Assembly (NCBI GenBank): GCA_030248135.1
Contig: JASANC010002485.1
Location: forward strand, 53,974 to 117,973
Source of the DNA: Theristus sp. LFF4_11
Taxonomy: Eukaryota; Nematoda; Chromadorea; Monhysterida; Xyalidae
DNA length: 64,000 nt
Direction of reading: 5' to 3'
The position numbers were made by a program, and so were the translations under genes. Below are positions 46,803-58,637 of the stretch, in pieces (position 1 is the stretch's first letter; each line of letters opens with the position of its first letter). The notes under the pieces were generated by a model. That model was not told where the DNA came from. It was given only the letters and a program-made list of their open reading frames with translations, and made no database searches.

Positions 46803-49687
46803 TCAGTCACATTTACTGATTGGCTGCATGCAAACATGCGCCATGCCATACTGTAACCGTACAGTAATGTTGTGATAAGAGTAATGTTGTGTAACATTAC
46901 AGTAATGTTGTGACAAGAGTAATGTTGTGTACAGTAAGACCGCAGTTGTGACACGGTTTTCAACTCGGCTGGAAGTCACCGGCAAACAATGATACACTTC
47001 CAGACTGTGAAGTTCAAAGACTAGACTTCCAAAGTGAACGGTAACATGGACTTCCTGATTGTAAATGAACATTCACTTCCAGATTGAAAGTCACCGGCAA
47101 ACATACATGTAGACCTCCAAACTGAAAGTCACCGATACCTGGACGTCGATGTCGTGGTGACTCGTCACACAGGCATATCAATTCAAAAAAGATTCAACAA
47201 AAGGTGAGGCTTACAAATAAACTTGAACTTGAACTTGAACTTGAAAAAAAAACGCAATCCGCCGGGTTTGTTTTGCAAAAATGGTACTGTCCTCGAAACT
47301 ATCTTCAACACCTCAACCACAAAACATCTTTCTCCGACCACAGCACACAGCTGCAACTCTCACTTGTGTACAGCACTTGATCACCCTGCCGTCCGGTGTG
47401 CTTGCATTCACGGCCTTGTTTCGACGCGCGCACGCCGCTGTGACCGCTGACGGCGTGACGTCACGTGCGGCCTCGCCACATTGGTGATTGGCGTGACGTT
47501 CCTCCTGGTGCCAGTAGATGGTCTGCGTGTGTGTTCGGGTGTAAGGGAGGTTTGTTGAAACCCGGTCACGTTTTCTGCAGAATGCGCGAAGCGTGCAAAC
47601 CATTGGAATCACCAGAAAGAAGAGCGAATGTACTGATTGGCGTTTGGTTGAAATCATCGAAAACAAAGCATAGCCCGAAAGCGGCAAACCCTGATGCTGT
47701 TCGTTATTCTTTTGCGAGCTTTGTACTCTGCGAAAAATGACACAGTTGAACAAACGTAAAAGTGAGCGGCACCAACACCCGTTTTGAGGATCAAGTCCCG
47801 GACAGAGTTATAAAGAAAAAGACAATCACAAACAAGCACACAGGCGCGCATGCAACGCATTGCAGCAACACTGCGCGCGTGTGGCACATTCCGCAAAACC
47901 CGAAATCAGCCTTCAAACTGAACTACTTGCTATTTGCTTGCAGTGCCAATCAGGCGTGCGAAATCAAAATTCACCAAATCAAGTTTTTTTTCGCTTGGTT
48001 TTTTTTCACTGTCGATAAAAAAACCAACCCGAACACAGTACAACTCCGACGAGCACAAAGCGTCGTCCGCGCCAGCCAACATGGTTTCACCGCCGTTTGG
48101 ATGCTGAATAACGAGATAATTAGCACAGTACAGCTGCAGACCGCTAGATGAATGGACGGACAATAGTGGAACAATGCAGATCACGAGCAAGTGTGTTCGC
48201 ATTGAATCTGGAGGCATTGTGAATGCTGGAAAGATGAAATTTGATTTTCGGGTAGAAACATTGTGAAGTATTAAAAAATTCGTTTCAACCGAGATCAATT
48301 TTCGTTTTTTTTCCTCATGTTACTCAGATGTTACCGATATAGAAAATGATTGCATGTGGACTTCATAACAACAGGTGCAACTCACGCTGTTCAGCCAAAA
48401 ATAATAATAACACATGCGGCCCGATTTTATATAAAGTTATTCGGTGTTCATTTTCCATGAATCCGCCTTTACTGAACTAAATGACATTTGACAATAAATC
48501 GAGCGAAATTTTTGTGAATTTAGTCTACTAGAATGTGTGTCACACAGATTATCATCGTTTTGATTCATGATGAAAAAAATTCACTTGCGCTTTTTCGAAC
48601 AATTTTTCTACCAAATTCGGCTTTTCGTAGTTTATTTTATTCAACGTGAATTTTCTCATGTTTTTCATACTAATTTGTGCGACCTTGTTTCCGGTAGTGT
48701 GGCTTTTATTTACGTAATATTCCATTTTCCCTTGTTTACCCATCAGCGGCTCAGCATGACAGTTTGCAATTGTTGGGGAGGATTACTGCATACTGATGGT
48801 GTTGATTGACGTGCCAGAAAAAAATTTGAAAAAATAATGACGTGGTTCACAGTTGAGCGTTTCATTTCCGCGTTTGCAACCAGTAAAGCAATGAATTTGA
48901 ATTATTGAGTTATTTTGACAACAGACACAGAAAAACGTTTAGGTTCGTTGCCTATTGGCAAAATATGAACCGTTGGTCACCGAAACCGAGGCAGAGCTCA
49001 GAGCACTGGTACACAAGAACAAAACGGGGGACGCTGTACGCTTTCACGAAGAAGAAAAATTCTCAACTACATGTACTGTTACATGAAACTGAATTTATTA
49101 TTTTGATCCAACTGTATTTTTTGCATCTAAAATTTTTTTCATCTGCATGTGTTTCGGCGTCTGTACAAACGTTTGGCTGCATTTTTTTTGCGTCGGAACT
49201 AAGCAGATTTGATCACGGGAAGGTTGGTTGGTTGCCCATGCCATTTACCCTGAAAAACCACCGGAGTTGTTGAAATTTGAAATTACACCGCATAAAGAAT
49301 CAAAAGTGAACGTCGTAAATTTTTTCACGACATACAAAACAAACTGCGTGTCAATTGATTGGTGTAAACGTGCGTGAAATATTTTGAAAATGTTTTGAGA
49401 CAAAAAAAACAAGTTGGCTGAATTCTTCGGTATGGTTATACAATAATTTCAACATTTAAGGCATCTGTTTGGGTCAGTTTATGTTATGAAAAAACCCATG
49501 AAATTATGCAGTTAATCGCACGAAAAATACTATGCAATGTATTTCCCGTGGCATCACGTTTCGTCGATAAATATTGAAAACGTGTTTTCTAATGAAATGG
49601 TCTAATTTGACATCAATAAACACCTAGAAAATGAGCATACTGCAAATTAGCCGCTTTCCATTTTTTAGTCCCGTTAAAAAAGCAATA
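46803..49687. other. Intergenic, repeats only
   Basis: About 46861-46932 holds tandem copies of AGTAATGTTGTG(A)TAAG. Near 47217-47246 ATAAACTTGAACTTGAACTTG looks like the simple 3' tail of a LINE or SINE. No supported gene. Confidence 0.5.
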
Positions 49688-50650
49688 ATGTTGCCAAGAA
49701 CATTGCTAAGAGCGACTTATGCGTTGTTGTGGATTCACATCAGCGAAACTGCGGCGTTACTTTGCCGAATAACGCTTTGTGATCGGGCCTTCCAAAATCC
49801 GGTGCCTGGAAATCCAGACTCAATTTGGCGTATGTGCCTTTCGGTTTGCAAGGCCGGTCACATACCACTGGTAAGTGAAAACCAGTTTTCAAATCGAGCC
49901 GAAAATTCATTCGTAACCATTTGGACATCTTTGAGTCCGCAAACAAAAATGGGTGTACCCGCAAACTGGATGCGTGTACCCGCGCAAGCTGCTAGTGGTA
50001 CACCACAAACAAAAAATTTCTGAGGGCACTGTGCTCCACCGTTGGGGCATGAATCTAGCTTGCATTGCGTAATTTTCCCGCCTTGAGTGCGCTTTGAAAA
50101 CGGATCCCTTCATCTCCAACTTAAAAAGCCGGTGAAGTACATATTGGTCACGATTTACAAAAAGAAAACCACACAGCCGACCACTCGCGCACCGCACAGT
50201 TACACGCTGACGATGAAGAGCACGCCAACGTTTGCTCGCCAAACCTGGCGTCCGCCGAACCAGTACATGTCACCATTCCGCCATTCGACGCAAATCGCAC
50301 GCCACAGTCATTACTTTGTGGTCGCCGAAACCAATAGCAACAACAACAACAACCGTCGATACCCGGCAATCACTGTAGCGCCGTTTTTGTCACCACCACC
50401 ACCGCCAACAACAACAAGGGCGTCCATTTGGCGACGTCGATTCGACTATTTCAACAAAGCTGCCACGTTCGAGCAGTCGCCGGCTGCAAGCGGTCGCACG
50501 AGCACGACCGTCAGAACAACACAGAAGCCGGACAGCTGGCGGCAGTCGCTGAATGGCGCCGCGTTGACCACCGTGCGGCCACCGTGGCGACTGCGCCGGT
50601 TGAATCGACTGGCGGGCGAAATCAGACGCACGGCGAGACGTGACCGATGA
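49688..50650 (+). CDS. Candidate secreted Thr/Pro-rich protein (two exons), function unknown
   Basis: Exon 1 (49688-49870) starts MLPRTLLRATYALLW and has a hydrophobic stretch consistent with a signal peptide, then a short segment with four or five Cys (LCDRAF...WRMCLSVCKAG). It ends at a perfect GTAAGT donor, phase 0. Exon 2 (50177-50650) opens in phase after ACACAG and encodes about 157 residues rich in Thr, Pro, Ser, Arg and Asn, including an Asn run, PPPPPTTT, and a basic C-terminus. An AATAAA lies 76 bases after the TGA. GC content and codon use in exon 2 stand out from the flanks and resemble the proven exons. The pairing of the two exons rests on phase only. I recognise no family; other exons may be missing. 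Confidence 0.4.
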
Positions 50651-50725
50651 GAGCACTCTTTTGCGTCCCCGAATTTCATGCTGCTGTTCATACAGTTTTT
50701 ATCGGAGTTTCCTGCTTTGTCGCGA

Positions 50726-50731
50726 AATAAA
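50726..50731 (+). promoter_or_regulatory. Polyadenylation signal AATAAA
   Basis: AATAAA lies 76 bases after the stop of the candidate secreted-protein gene, a usual spacing for a 3' untranslated region. Confidence 0.45.
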
Positions 50732-53700
50732 ATAGATGGAATGGAATGGATGGATCACTTGTTGCAATGTTTACAAGCAAGATGACACTGCTGGCGTAAC
50801 ATTGTGTGATGGTTCGGAGTTGTATGTTCGATTTTCTTCTTTCGTTGGTCGATTCATTTGAGAAAACATGTTTCGTTGATAGTCGTGTGCGTGGCGTTGT
50901 GTACTATCCATTGGCTGTTTTTAAGCAGCTTTTCACTGATTGGTTCATTTTGGTTGGTTATTGCCAAACTGCAACGATTAGCTGCACACAAGGCGATTGG
51001 TTCTTGATCACTTGTGGCATGTTTGAAGTTTCAAAAAATTTATGTTGTACTTTCATACGTTTCACCGTGTGTCTTTTGTTAAGGCAAATTTAGTTTTCAA
51101 CTGTTTGTATTGATCTGGGGCCCGTGTCTGGTAGTGTGATTGAATTGGATCAAATAAAAAAACATCAATGCAATATGACCGTATAAACATGCTGAACAAG
51201 CAAAAAGGACAACAAGTGCATTGCGTTGTACTGGCTTTCTCAACTGCAAGAAGTCAAAAAGACTTCTTTATGCCCATAAACTAATAACGAAAGCCAAAAT
51301 AAACATTGTTCCAGTCGTTTGTACACATGCACTTGACTACCTACACAATTCTCGTGTACAAAACATACAGAATTTACATTCAGTAAAAGAGCTCTTACAT
51401 TGTGTGTTTACTGTTTTGTTTTCCCTTTTCTCGTACGTCGACATTTTACTTTCTCAGAAATGTATATTCTCATAACAAAATCACATATCTATCTAGCACA
51501 AATATACATAAAATAAAAACATATTAGTAAAATGCCGTGTCTAAAACGCTGTCTTACCTACAGTCACGGGCAAAACACAGTTTTTTCTCACAAAATTAAT
51601 TCGAAAAACATGTCTGTCTGTCCGCATATTTCTTTGCTTTCCATATTCCAACAATTCCTTCCGCGTCATTGCTTGCAGAAAATATATGTTCTAAAAAACT
51701 TCTATTTTTGCATCTGGATTTCTTCTACGCAGACCTATATGCTGATTGGTTGTCCGAAAAACTGACTGCAGCCAAGCATTGTGTGTCTAGTTTGGAACTT
51801 TCAAAAATTTTATAGCATTTTACACATGTATATTTAGACGAATTGCATTTTACTACAATCACGTTCTCAGTTATTTTGTTTATTCTCCATTCACTTGATT
51901 TTTCATCCAATCAACAGAAATCCAATTCCCGGAGAGGCCTTGGTGTTGTTCAGAGTGTTGTGGATTCCGGCGGTAATTTTGAAAAGCAAACATAATAATA
52001 GCACAAGTGTAAGATACATGTACTATGTACATGTACATGATGTACAGTGTGTTGATGCATGTAATTGAATTTCAGGATATAAAATCTAGCTTTTGACCTT
52101 TTGAGTCCCCAGGCTTATAAGCGTAATATAGAATTCAAAATGAAACGGGATTTTCGAAATTTTCGCGCTTCAGACAGTTTCGCGCAATCAAGTCAAGCCT
52201 CTTACTACAGTTGTTGCGTGTGTATATGTTTATGTTTAAATATTGCAACAGCATATCTAGAACATACAGCATCTCACACAATTGAATGCAATTATTTCGA
52301 ATGGAAAGGGAATCCGAAATCCCGCAAACAGCGCGTTTTATACACTGATTATTTGGCAGCGCATCGGAAAATGATCATAATAACAAGTGCCATCCTCAAT
52401 TTAACGCATCGGTAAACATTTTTCTATGGCACCCTAAAATATCAAATCCCGTAGCCACGCGCCCCTTCCTTCCGGGCGGATTCTTCGTGTTATGCAACGG
52501 CGTTTTTGGCGTTCTCCATTGAAACTGATTGATTATGTTTTGAAACAAATTGCGACAAAAGTAAAAATGTGTCCGTTTCAACTACTGCTATTCAAACAAT
52601 AACAATTTACTTTTCTACAGTTCGTTCCACATTCTCTAAAACACCATTCTTTTGTGAAAAAAATATTTAGCGGTAAAAAAAGACAACAGCTGCTATAATG
52701 CTTTGACAGCGTGAAACACTTTTTCTTCTCTCGCCAGCTTTTTCCTTTTGTCAGATTCTTCTGTTTAATGATCTTCAGCATCTTATTCTGCATCTGCATT
52801 CTGCACCTTATTTTTTAAAATGAACAGAAAATAGTCCAGACCGGAAAAGAGCCATCGTGTCATAAAAAATCGTTTTTCCTTTCAAATACGTAGTAAAAAA
52901 GAGGTGCACCATGTGCGTGCGAAATATCATACAAGTGGTGAAGATGTCAGAACTTTAGACATTCAAACTATTCGGTATCTACCGAGTTGGGTCTCGACGT
53001 GATGTTTGTTTTTATTGTAGACCTTCAGACCTGCACGTTCGTGTGATGTGGTGCACACACTGATAAGACATTTTCATTACTAAACATGTGCTACTAATCT
53101 TGCAGTGGCTGCTAAACTTGTTAATCAATTTGCTTCTAAAATTGCAGTTAAAGCATTTGCAATTGTGTTAAAGTTGCTACTAAGTTTTCTTTAAAAACTT
53201 TAAAACTACTACTAAAAGACAAAAAAGTCGCTATTGCTTATGTTCAAGTTTTCACGGAATTTTAAAAAATGTTGGGTAAAATACGGTAGAAAGTATCTGG
53301 TTAAAATTTACCGAAGCTAAGATACAGTACATTACATTGTTGTACTTTTCAAACGGAAAAAGAAAGAAAAAACTAAGTGGAAAGGCGCGGAAAAAGGAAA
53401 TCTCTTAGTCATTTTCGTTCTCCGTTTCCGCACTGAAAAAAGTTCATCACTCAAAAACGCAAACAAAACAAGCAAAAAAACTTTTTTTAGCAATGAAAAT
53501 CTGCGCTGCGCTAACGTAAAACGCGAGAAACACTATTTTTATTTTCAGAGGACAAGAAAAGTACTACACGGTGCGCGTGTCTCTTGAAAGCACTCATCTG
53601 CTGTGGTGCTTCTTATGCCGCTAATTTGTCCCCTAACGTTTCCAGTCGGTGTGATGCATCCCAAAACCGTGTGCGCTCGCTCTCAACAGCATGGAAAATC

Positions 53701-56700
53701 GACGGAAATGGTATCTGATTCAATTTCCAGGCTCGGCATTAGCGCTCTTATATACCGTCATAGAGATGCAGTTCTCGGCTGTGTTATGTTCGAAATTTTG
53801 CTCTTGGGCATTTCGCATACGAGCACGCAAGTTTACATTTCAAGCTAACATGACTGGACAAACGGTTTTTAGCATACAACGCTAATGTGCGTTCCGCAGA
53901 TGCGCTGGAATAAAACGCGCTCACCGCGCGATATATGTGCATCATCGAATAAATAAGCTGCTGTATAGTGTTACATGTTCATGGTTGCTTGTTCAAAATG
54001 TAATTTTCCATAATGAGACATCACATTATGCGGCCAGGTGTGCGTGTGTGCGCGTGGGGTTCGGCGTGAAAGTGCGGCACTGAACGTACAGGGTCGTTTA
54101 GAGCTTTTTGTGAAAATCTCTTTTTCAACATCTTTTAGTGCTGCATGATTCTGGAATGTATTGTTCCAGTCTGAAGATTGTGCACTTCGTTTGTAACGGC
54201 GTAGTGTTGCTCAGTATCAAACAGACACACACACACGACAATACAACAGCGCTCCTATCAGTAGTCGGTGTGTTTTATCTCCAACACATCACTATAGTCT
54301 AGTGCAAAGTTTATTCAGACTAGGACTTGATCACCAGCCATTTAGAATGATCAACTACCATTGCTACTCATCCACATGGTTTCAACAGTTTTCATCCATT
54401 CCCCAATCAGTTTCATGCCCATAAATTCAGTGCACACCCTCGCACGCCGATCCCGCCAACGCAGGAGCGGTGTTTTCGTAAATCGTGTTAAATTACAGTT
54501 CATATTCGTTTCACACAAACCCGAACAGAAGCTTATTTACCTGTCTCATCACATCTCGATTCACCTCAACGCTTTTCTGAAATATCTCCATTACGTGCGC
54601 AAATATTGAGCGGTTATTTTTGAACATCTACACAGGTTTTTACCGCGCAGTTTAGATGCGTGTGAATGTGCCGTTCAAACATACTGCGGCCCATTTATAT
54701 TTTATCTAAATATTATCATAATGAACACACACACACTGAAATTGAAAATGAAATGCGGTCTCTCGAATCGCATGAAATTTTTTGACATGGGTAAATGGAA
54801 CGGTTTAGAAAATCTCCAAAAGGACTTGTTCCTAATATTCATTTCGTTTAAATTACGAGGTTCACCTTGTCCATGCGAGAAGTTCTACGTGGAAAAAAAT
54901 CGTGGCAGATTTTCTGCAGCAGTTACTGTGTTTACATGTGCCTGTAACATTTTCAAAAGCTCTAGACTTGGCTGAGTAGTTTCACTGATTGATAAGAAGA
55001 TATCGATTGTTTTCAAATGATCAAAATTATCCAGATTATGCGCATCGTGGTGTGATATACACACATCAGATGTTTGCGCAAAGATGTGAGATCGTGTCGA
55101 GACCCACTACGGTGGATACCGTAGTCAGTGTGTAGGTTGTCTTGGCTTCCAATTATGCAGTCGGCTTTATTTTTCGGCAAATTTTCTCTTTCATCTGTTT
55201 CTGAAGCAACCATGGACACCCGCGGAGTGGGGAGCCACGCCCCTCATGAGTGTTGTTATTCCTCTGATACCTCAATAAGTTCACTTTGTTTCAAGCTAAA
55301 TGCCCAGCAGTTTTGCGTTTGATTGCAATTTACAATAGCTAATGTTTCATTTGAGCATGCCGGTTGGTTGGACTGTAGCCAATGAACGTCATTTATTTTT
55401 GAATCTGTTTAACTAGCTGTTTAGAGCTAAAAAATGGTTCGGTTTCTGCTTCAGGTGATGCTTTTCATTTTCTCTTGGCTTCCCCTTTACTCAAAATCAG
55501 TGTTTATTTTCCACCGTTTTCTGCAAACAACATCCCATTATTGTAAACTGAACAACCCTGCTTACAAAAACAACAGGTTTCCTTGGCCTCTCTGCCCTCT
55601 ACAATCAAGCTTCATTCTAAGCTGCGTTATTTTTATTTGCCATCACTTCACAAACAGCAAGCATCTTTGTTCCCTTATATTGACCAAATAAGGTGTTGTT
55701 TTGATGTATAAGCTGATCTGCACAAAAGCTCTCAATAGTTCACGTTCTCCATCAAAATTTCACAAACTGATTGGTTACATCACAAAGTAACACCAATCAA
55801 CAGATATCTGATTCAGCCACAGCCGATCAGCAAAGTTTCAAACAGAAAAGTGTGTTTCGCTAATATCCGCTTTAGCTGAATGTCAAGCGGAAATCAAAAT
55901 CCACTTTTTTCTCTTTTGTGCCTTTACAGTCCTTTGCAAAATTTTATGAATGTGTAGCTGATTGGCTGGATTTGAATTGGGTGCGCTGATTGGGTGTTGT
56001 GTCGTATCCATCAATGTGTTGGATTTGACATTTTGAATGCGTGAACTGCAAGATTTCATCATGTGTTTCACCAGTTCAGGAAATAACAGCCTTCTTCCTT
56101 TGCCTTAACAAAGTCATAATTAGCACTACAGGACTGTAGAAAACAGACAGGAAAGCTGACTAGCCACAGCAAATAGTGTGCTATACAATTTTTAGTTCTG
56201 AGTTTGAATTTTGCATGTAACCTATGTGGAACATTTGATCCGCTTTTCTATTCATTGCAGGCTGGTTTGCAAAGGATTTTGATTCAGTTCTCATGTTTAT
56301 ACAAGTGTAGTGTTGCATTACTTAACTCTAACACCACAACTTCACATGGCTTCATTTGGTTGAATCTATCTGACACGCAGCCAATCAGCATGCATTTTAG
56401 GAAAACACAAATAAAGTCTAACTGAATGTTTGTCAAACCTGCGCGTAGTAATGTCTGATTACCAGGAGTTTTCAAAACAGACCCACTGAGTTTTTACATG
56501 ACACTGAAAAACCGCTTAATAAATGCCGAAAAATATTCCCTGTTCTCCGCGCGCTAAAACGCCATTTCACGCTTGATTACGCGCGCGCGCATTTGTGCAA
56601 CAAAAAAGCGCGCATTCGAGCGCTTTTTATTTTATCGCTCGTGTTTTATATTCATTATCATATTTCTCTATAAGCTTTTACTTGTTTGTATGTATCTGCG

Positions 56701-57087
56701 CCTGTTGTTGTTGTTGACCTTTTATCATGTTTATAAAATGTGCACTGATGAATAAATTCCGATGTGAAAATCGTTTTTTTTAAATGATTATTTCAACATA
56801 ACAGCAATCATACGCAAATGATGCTTTTAATTGAAGACTTCCAATCAGCGCTACACTCTGAAGTCTTTTTTGCAACCAACAGCACAAATTTTCTATAATT
56901 TGTATCGGTTTAAAAACTTCTTTCTGAAGAAAAAATCAAATCAACTGTTTCTGCTTATCGGAGCGTCTTTGATGAATGGTCTGCTTTGCCTGAAAAGCGG
57001 CCTTGTTGCAAAAACAAAACAACTTTCAAAAAGAAAGAAAAAAACATTTTCGTTTCGTCAGTCACACTCATAAATCACGCGGCAACG
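50732..57087. other. Long AT-rich stretch, no gene supported
   Basis: In 6.4 kb I found no exon with splice signals and conserved motifs. Short CA/GT runs occur (for example near 54227-54240), and GCTGATTGG/CCAATCAG motifs are scattered. Distant exons of the flanking genes or lineage-specific genes could be hidden here. Confidence 0.45.
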
Positions 57088-58352
57088 ATGATGCGAGTCT
57101 CGGGCCGTTTGGGAGGTGTGGCAGGAAAATATGGGCAAAGTCAAGTAGGTAGTCAAACTGTTTTTATAGAAATTTCTGCCAAAAAGACACACAATACAAT
57201 GAATTGATTCAACAGTTGCTAAACGAAGAAAAACATAGCCACTGTTGACAAAATTGCATTTTTGTGTTAAAATCTCAGTGTTTTAACTGCAGCAATACTG
57301 CAAAGTGGCACACACAGTGTACACATGTATTAGCTGTGCCTGTGTGTTTGTTTGATGTGGCTGTGCAACATTACGGCTGTATTAAAATAGCGTGCACTGC
57401 TGTCTTCAGGGGATTTCTCTCAGTTCATCAACTCAAAAAACACACGTTTGAGTACCAAAACGCAGGCTGAATTTTGAATTTAGCCTTGTTGATTGGTCGC
57501 AAAAAGCCACCCACAATTATAGCTCGCTTTAAGATTTGATTCGCTTTCTGTAGCATTTTGCAAATCGTTTATGCAAACCGAAAGTCGATGCTGCAATCCC
57601 ACATGACACAAGCGAAAATCTTACTTTTTTTCAAAATGGCTGCTGTTGAGGCAACAAATGCCAGATTCCTCTTATTCATCCGCGTACCACTGAGTCTCTT
57701 TATGATATTTTAAGCGTATTTATCAAGTTGCGAGAGTGTTGCAGAGTGTGGTGGAACCAGCTGCAGAAAAAGGCAGAAACCGCCTCTCTAGCGCGGTGAC
57801 TCGATTTTTTCTTTCTTTTTTCTCCTTGAAAAACGCACAAGCCATTTCCTCTCTTGCATTGTTGTGTGCCCCATCCCTTGCACAACTGTGTGTATGTACA
57901 ATGTATGTGTTGTTGACAGCTCTTTAGCTTCTGCTTGTTTTTATAAAGATGATCTTCAATGTTGCGCACAGAAAGGATTACGGTATAACTACCGTATTCG
58001 GTCTCAGAAAGACTTTAGATCAGGTACGGTCGCACAAGTTTTTTGTCATGAAATTGAGTTTTTCATTTTTTGATTGGCCGAATCCGTCAATACCGCGGAA
58101 CAGGCGACCGAAATTTTGTTCCGCGAGATTGTATTGGCGCAAAAAGCACGCGCCCTTTCAAATTCACAACAAAAGCTCAACTGGCTCTTTCATCATATGA
58201 CACGCCATAATTTGGAGCAAAAAAACTTTGTCTTCACGAAAAGTTCAATATTGTTTATTCGTGTGTTGTCTGATTTTCAGGACAAAACTGCTGCTGTTTT
58301 TCTCCGTTTACTTCAGCCAGAAAAAAACCAGAACCGATTTGCTAAAATGTGA
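57088..58352 (+). CDS. Doubtful small three-exon gene, function unknown
   Basis: Three open pieces share phase 0. Piece 1, 57088-57144, starts with two ATGs (MMRVSGRLGGVAGKYGQSQ) and ends at GTAGGT. Piece 2, 57745-57795, follows TTGCAG and ends at GTGACT. Piece 3, 58104-58352, follows AACAG and encodes an amphipathic helix (ATEILFREIVLAQKARAL) up to a TGA. The product would be about 118 residues, basic at its N-terminus. The third acceptor lacks a pyrimidine tract and no family is recognised, so this could be chance. It ends 285 bases before the ENPP start. Confidence 0.2.
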
Positions 58353-58637
58353 TAACTGAAAAAAATGACGCAAAAATGTCGCTCAAACGTTCCACTCAAA
58401 CTTTTTCCAACGACAAAACGTGTTGTTCCTTGTGATGTGGGAAAACGTTCCGTGATGAAAAGCACCGTCAACGTGGAGAACGAGAAAGCAACAAAAATGA
58501 AATGACAACCCATTCAGAAAATTGAATTCTGCGTTGCAGTTATGTGACTTTGAATATTGATGCTAAAAAGAACACAATTTGGACAATGAATATGTTGAAT
58601 TTTTGTTGAATTGCACTCGGTGTAGAGCCTTTATTCT

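Noticed and set aside
52101..52415. 104-residue plus-strand frame in the gene-poor 50.7-57 kb stretch
   Set aside because: No codon bias, no splice context and no recognisable motif; its length is unremarkable for this much AT-rich DNA.
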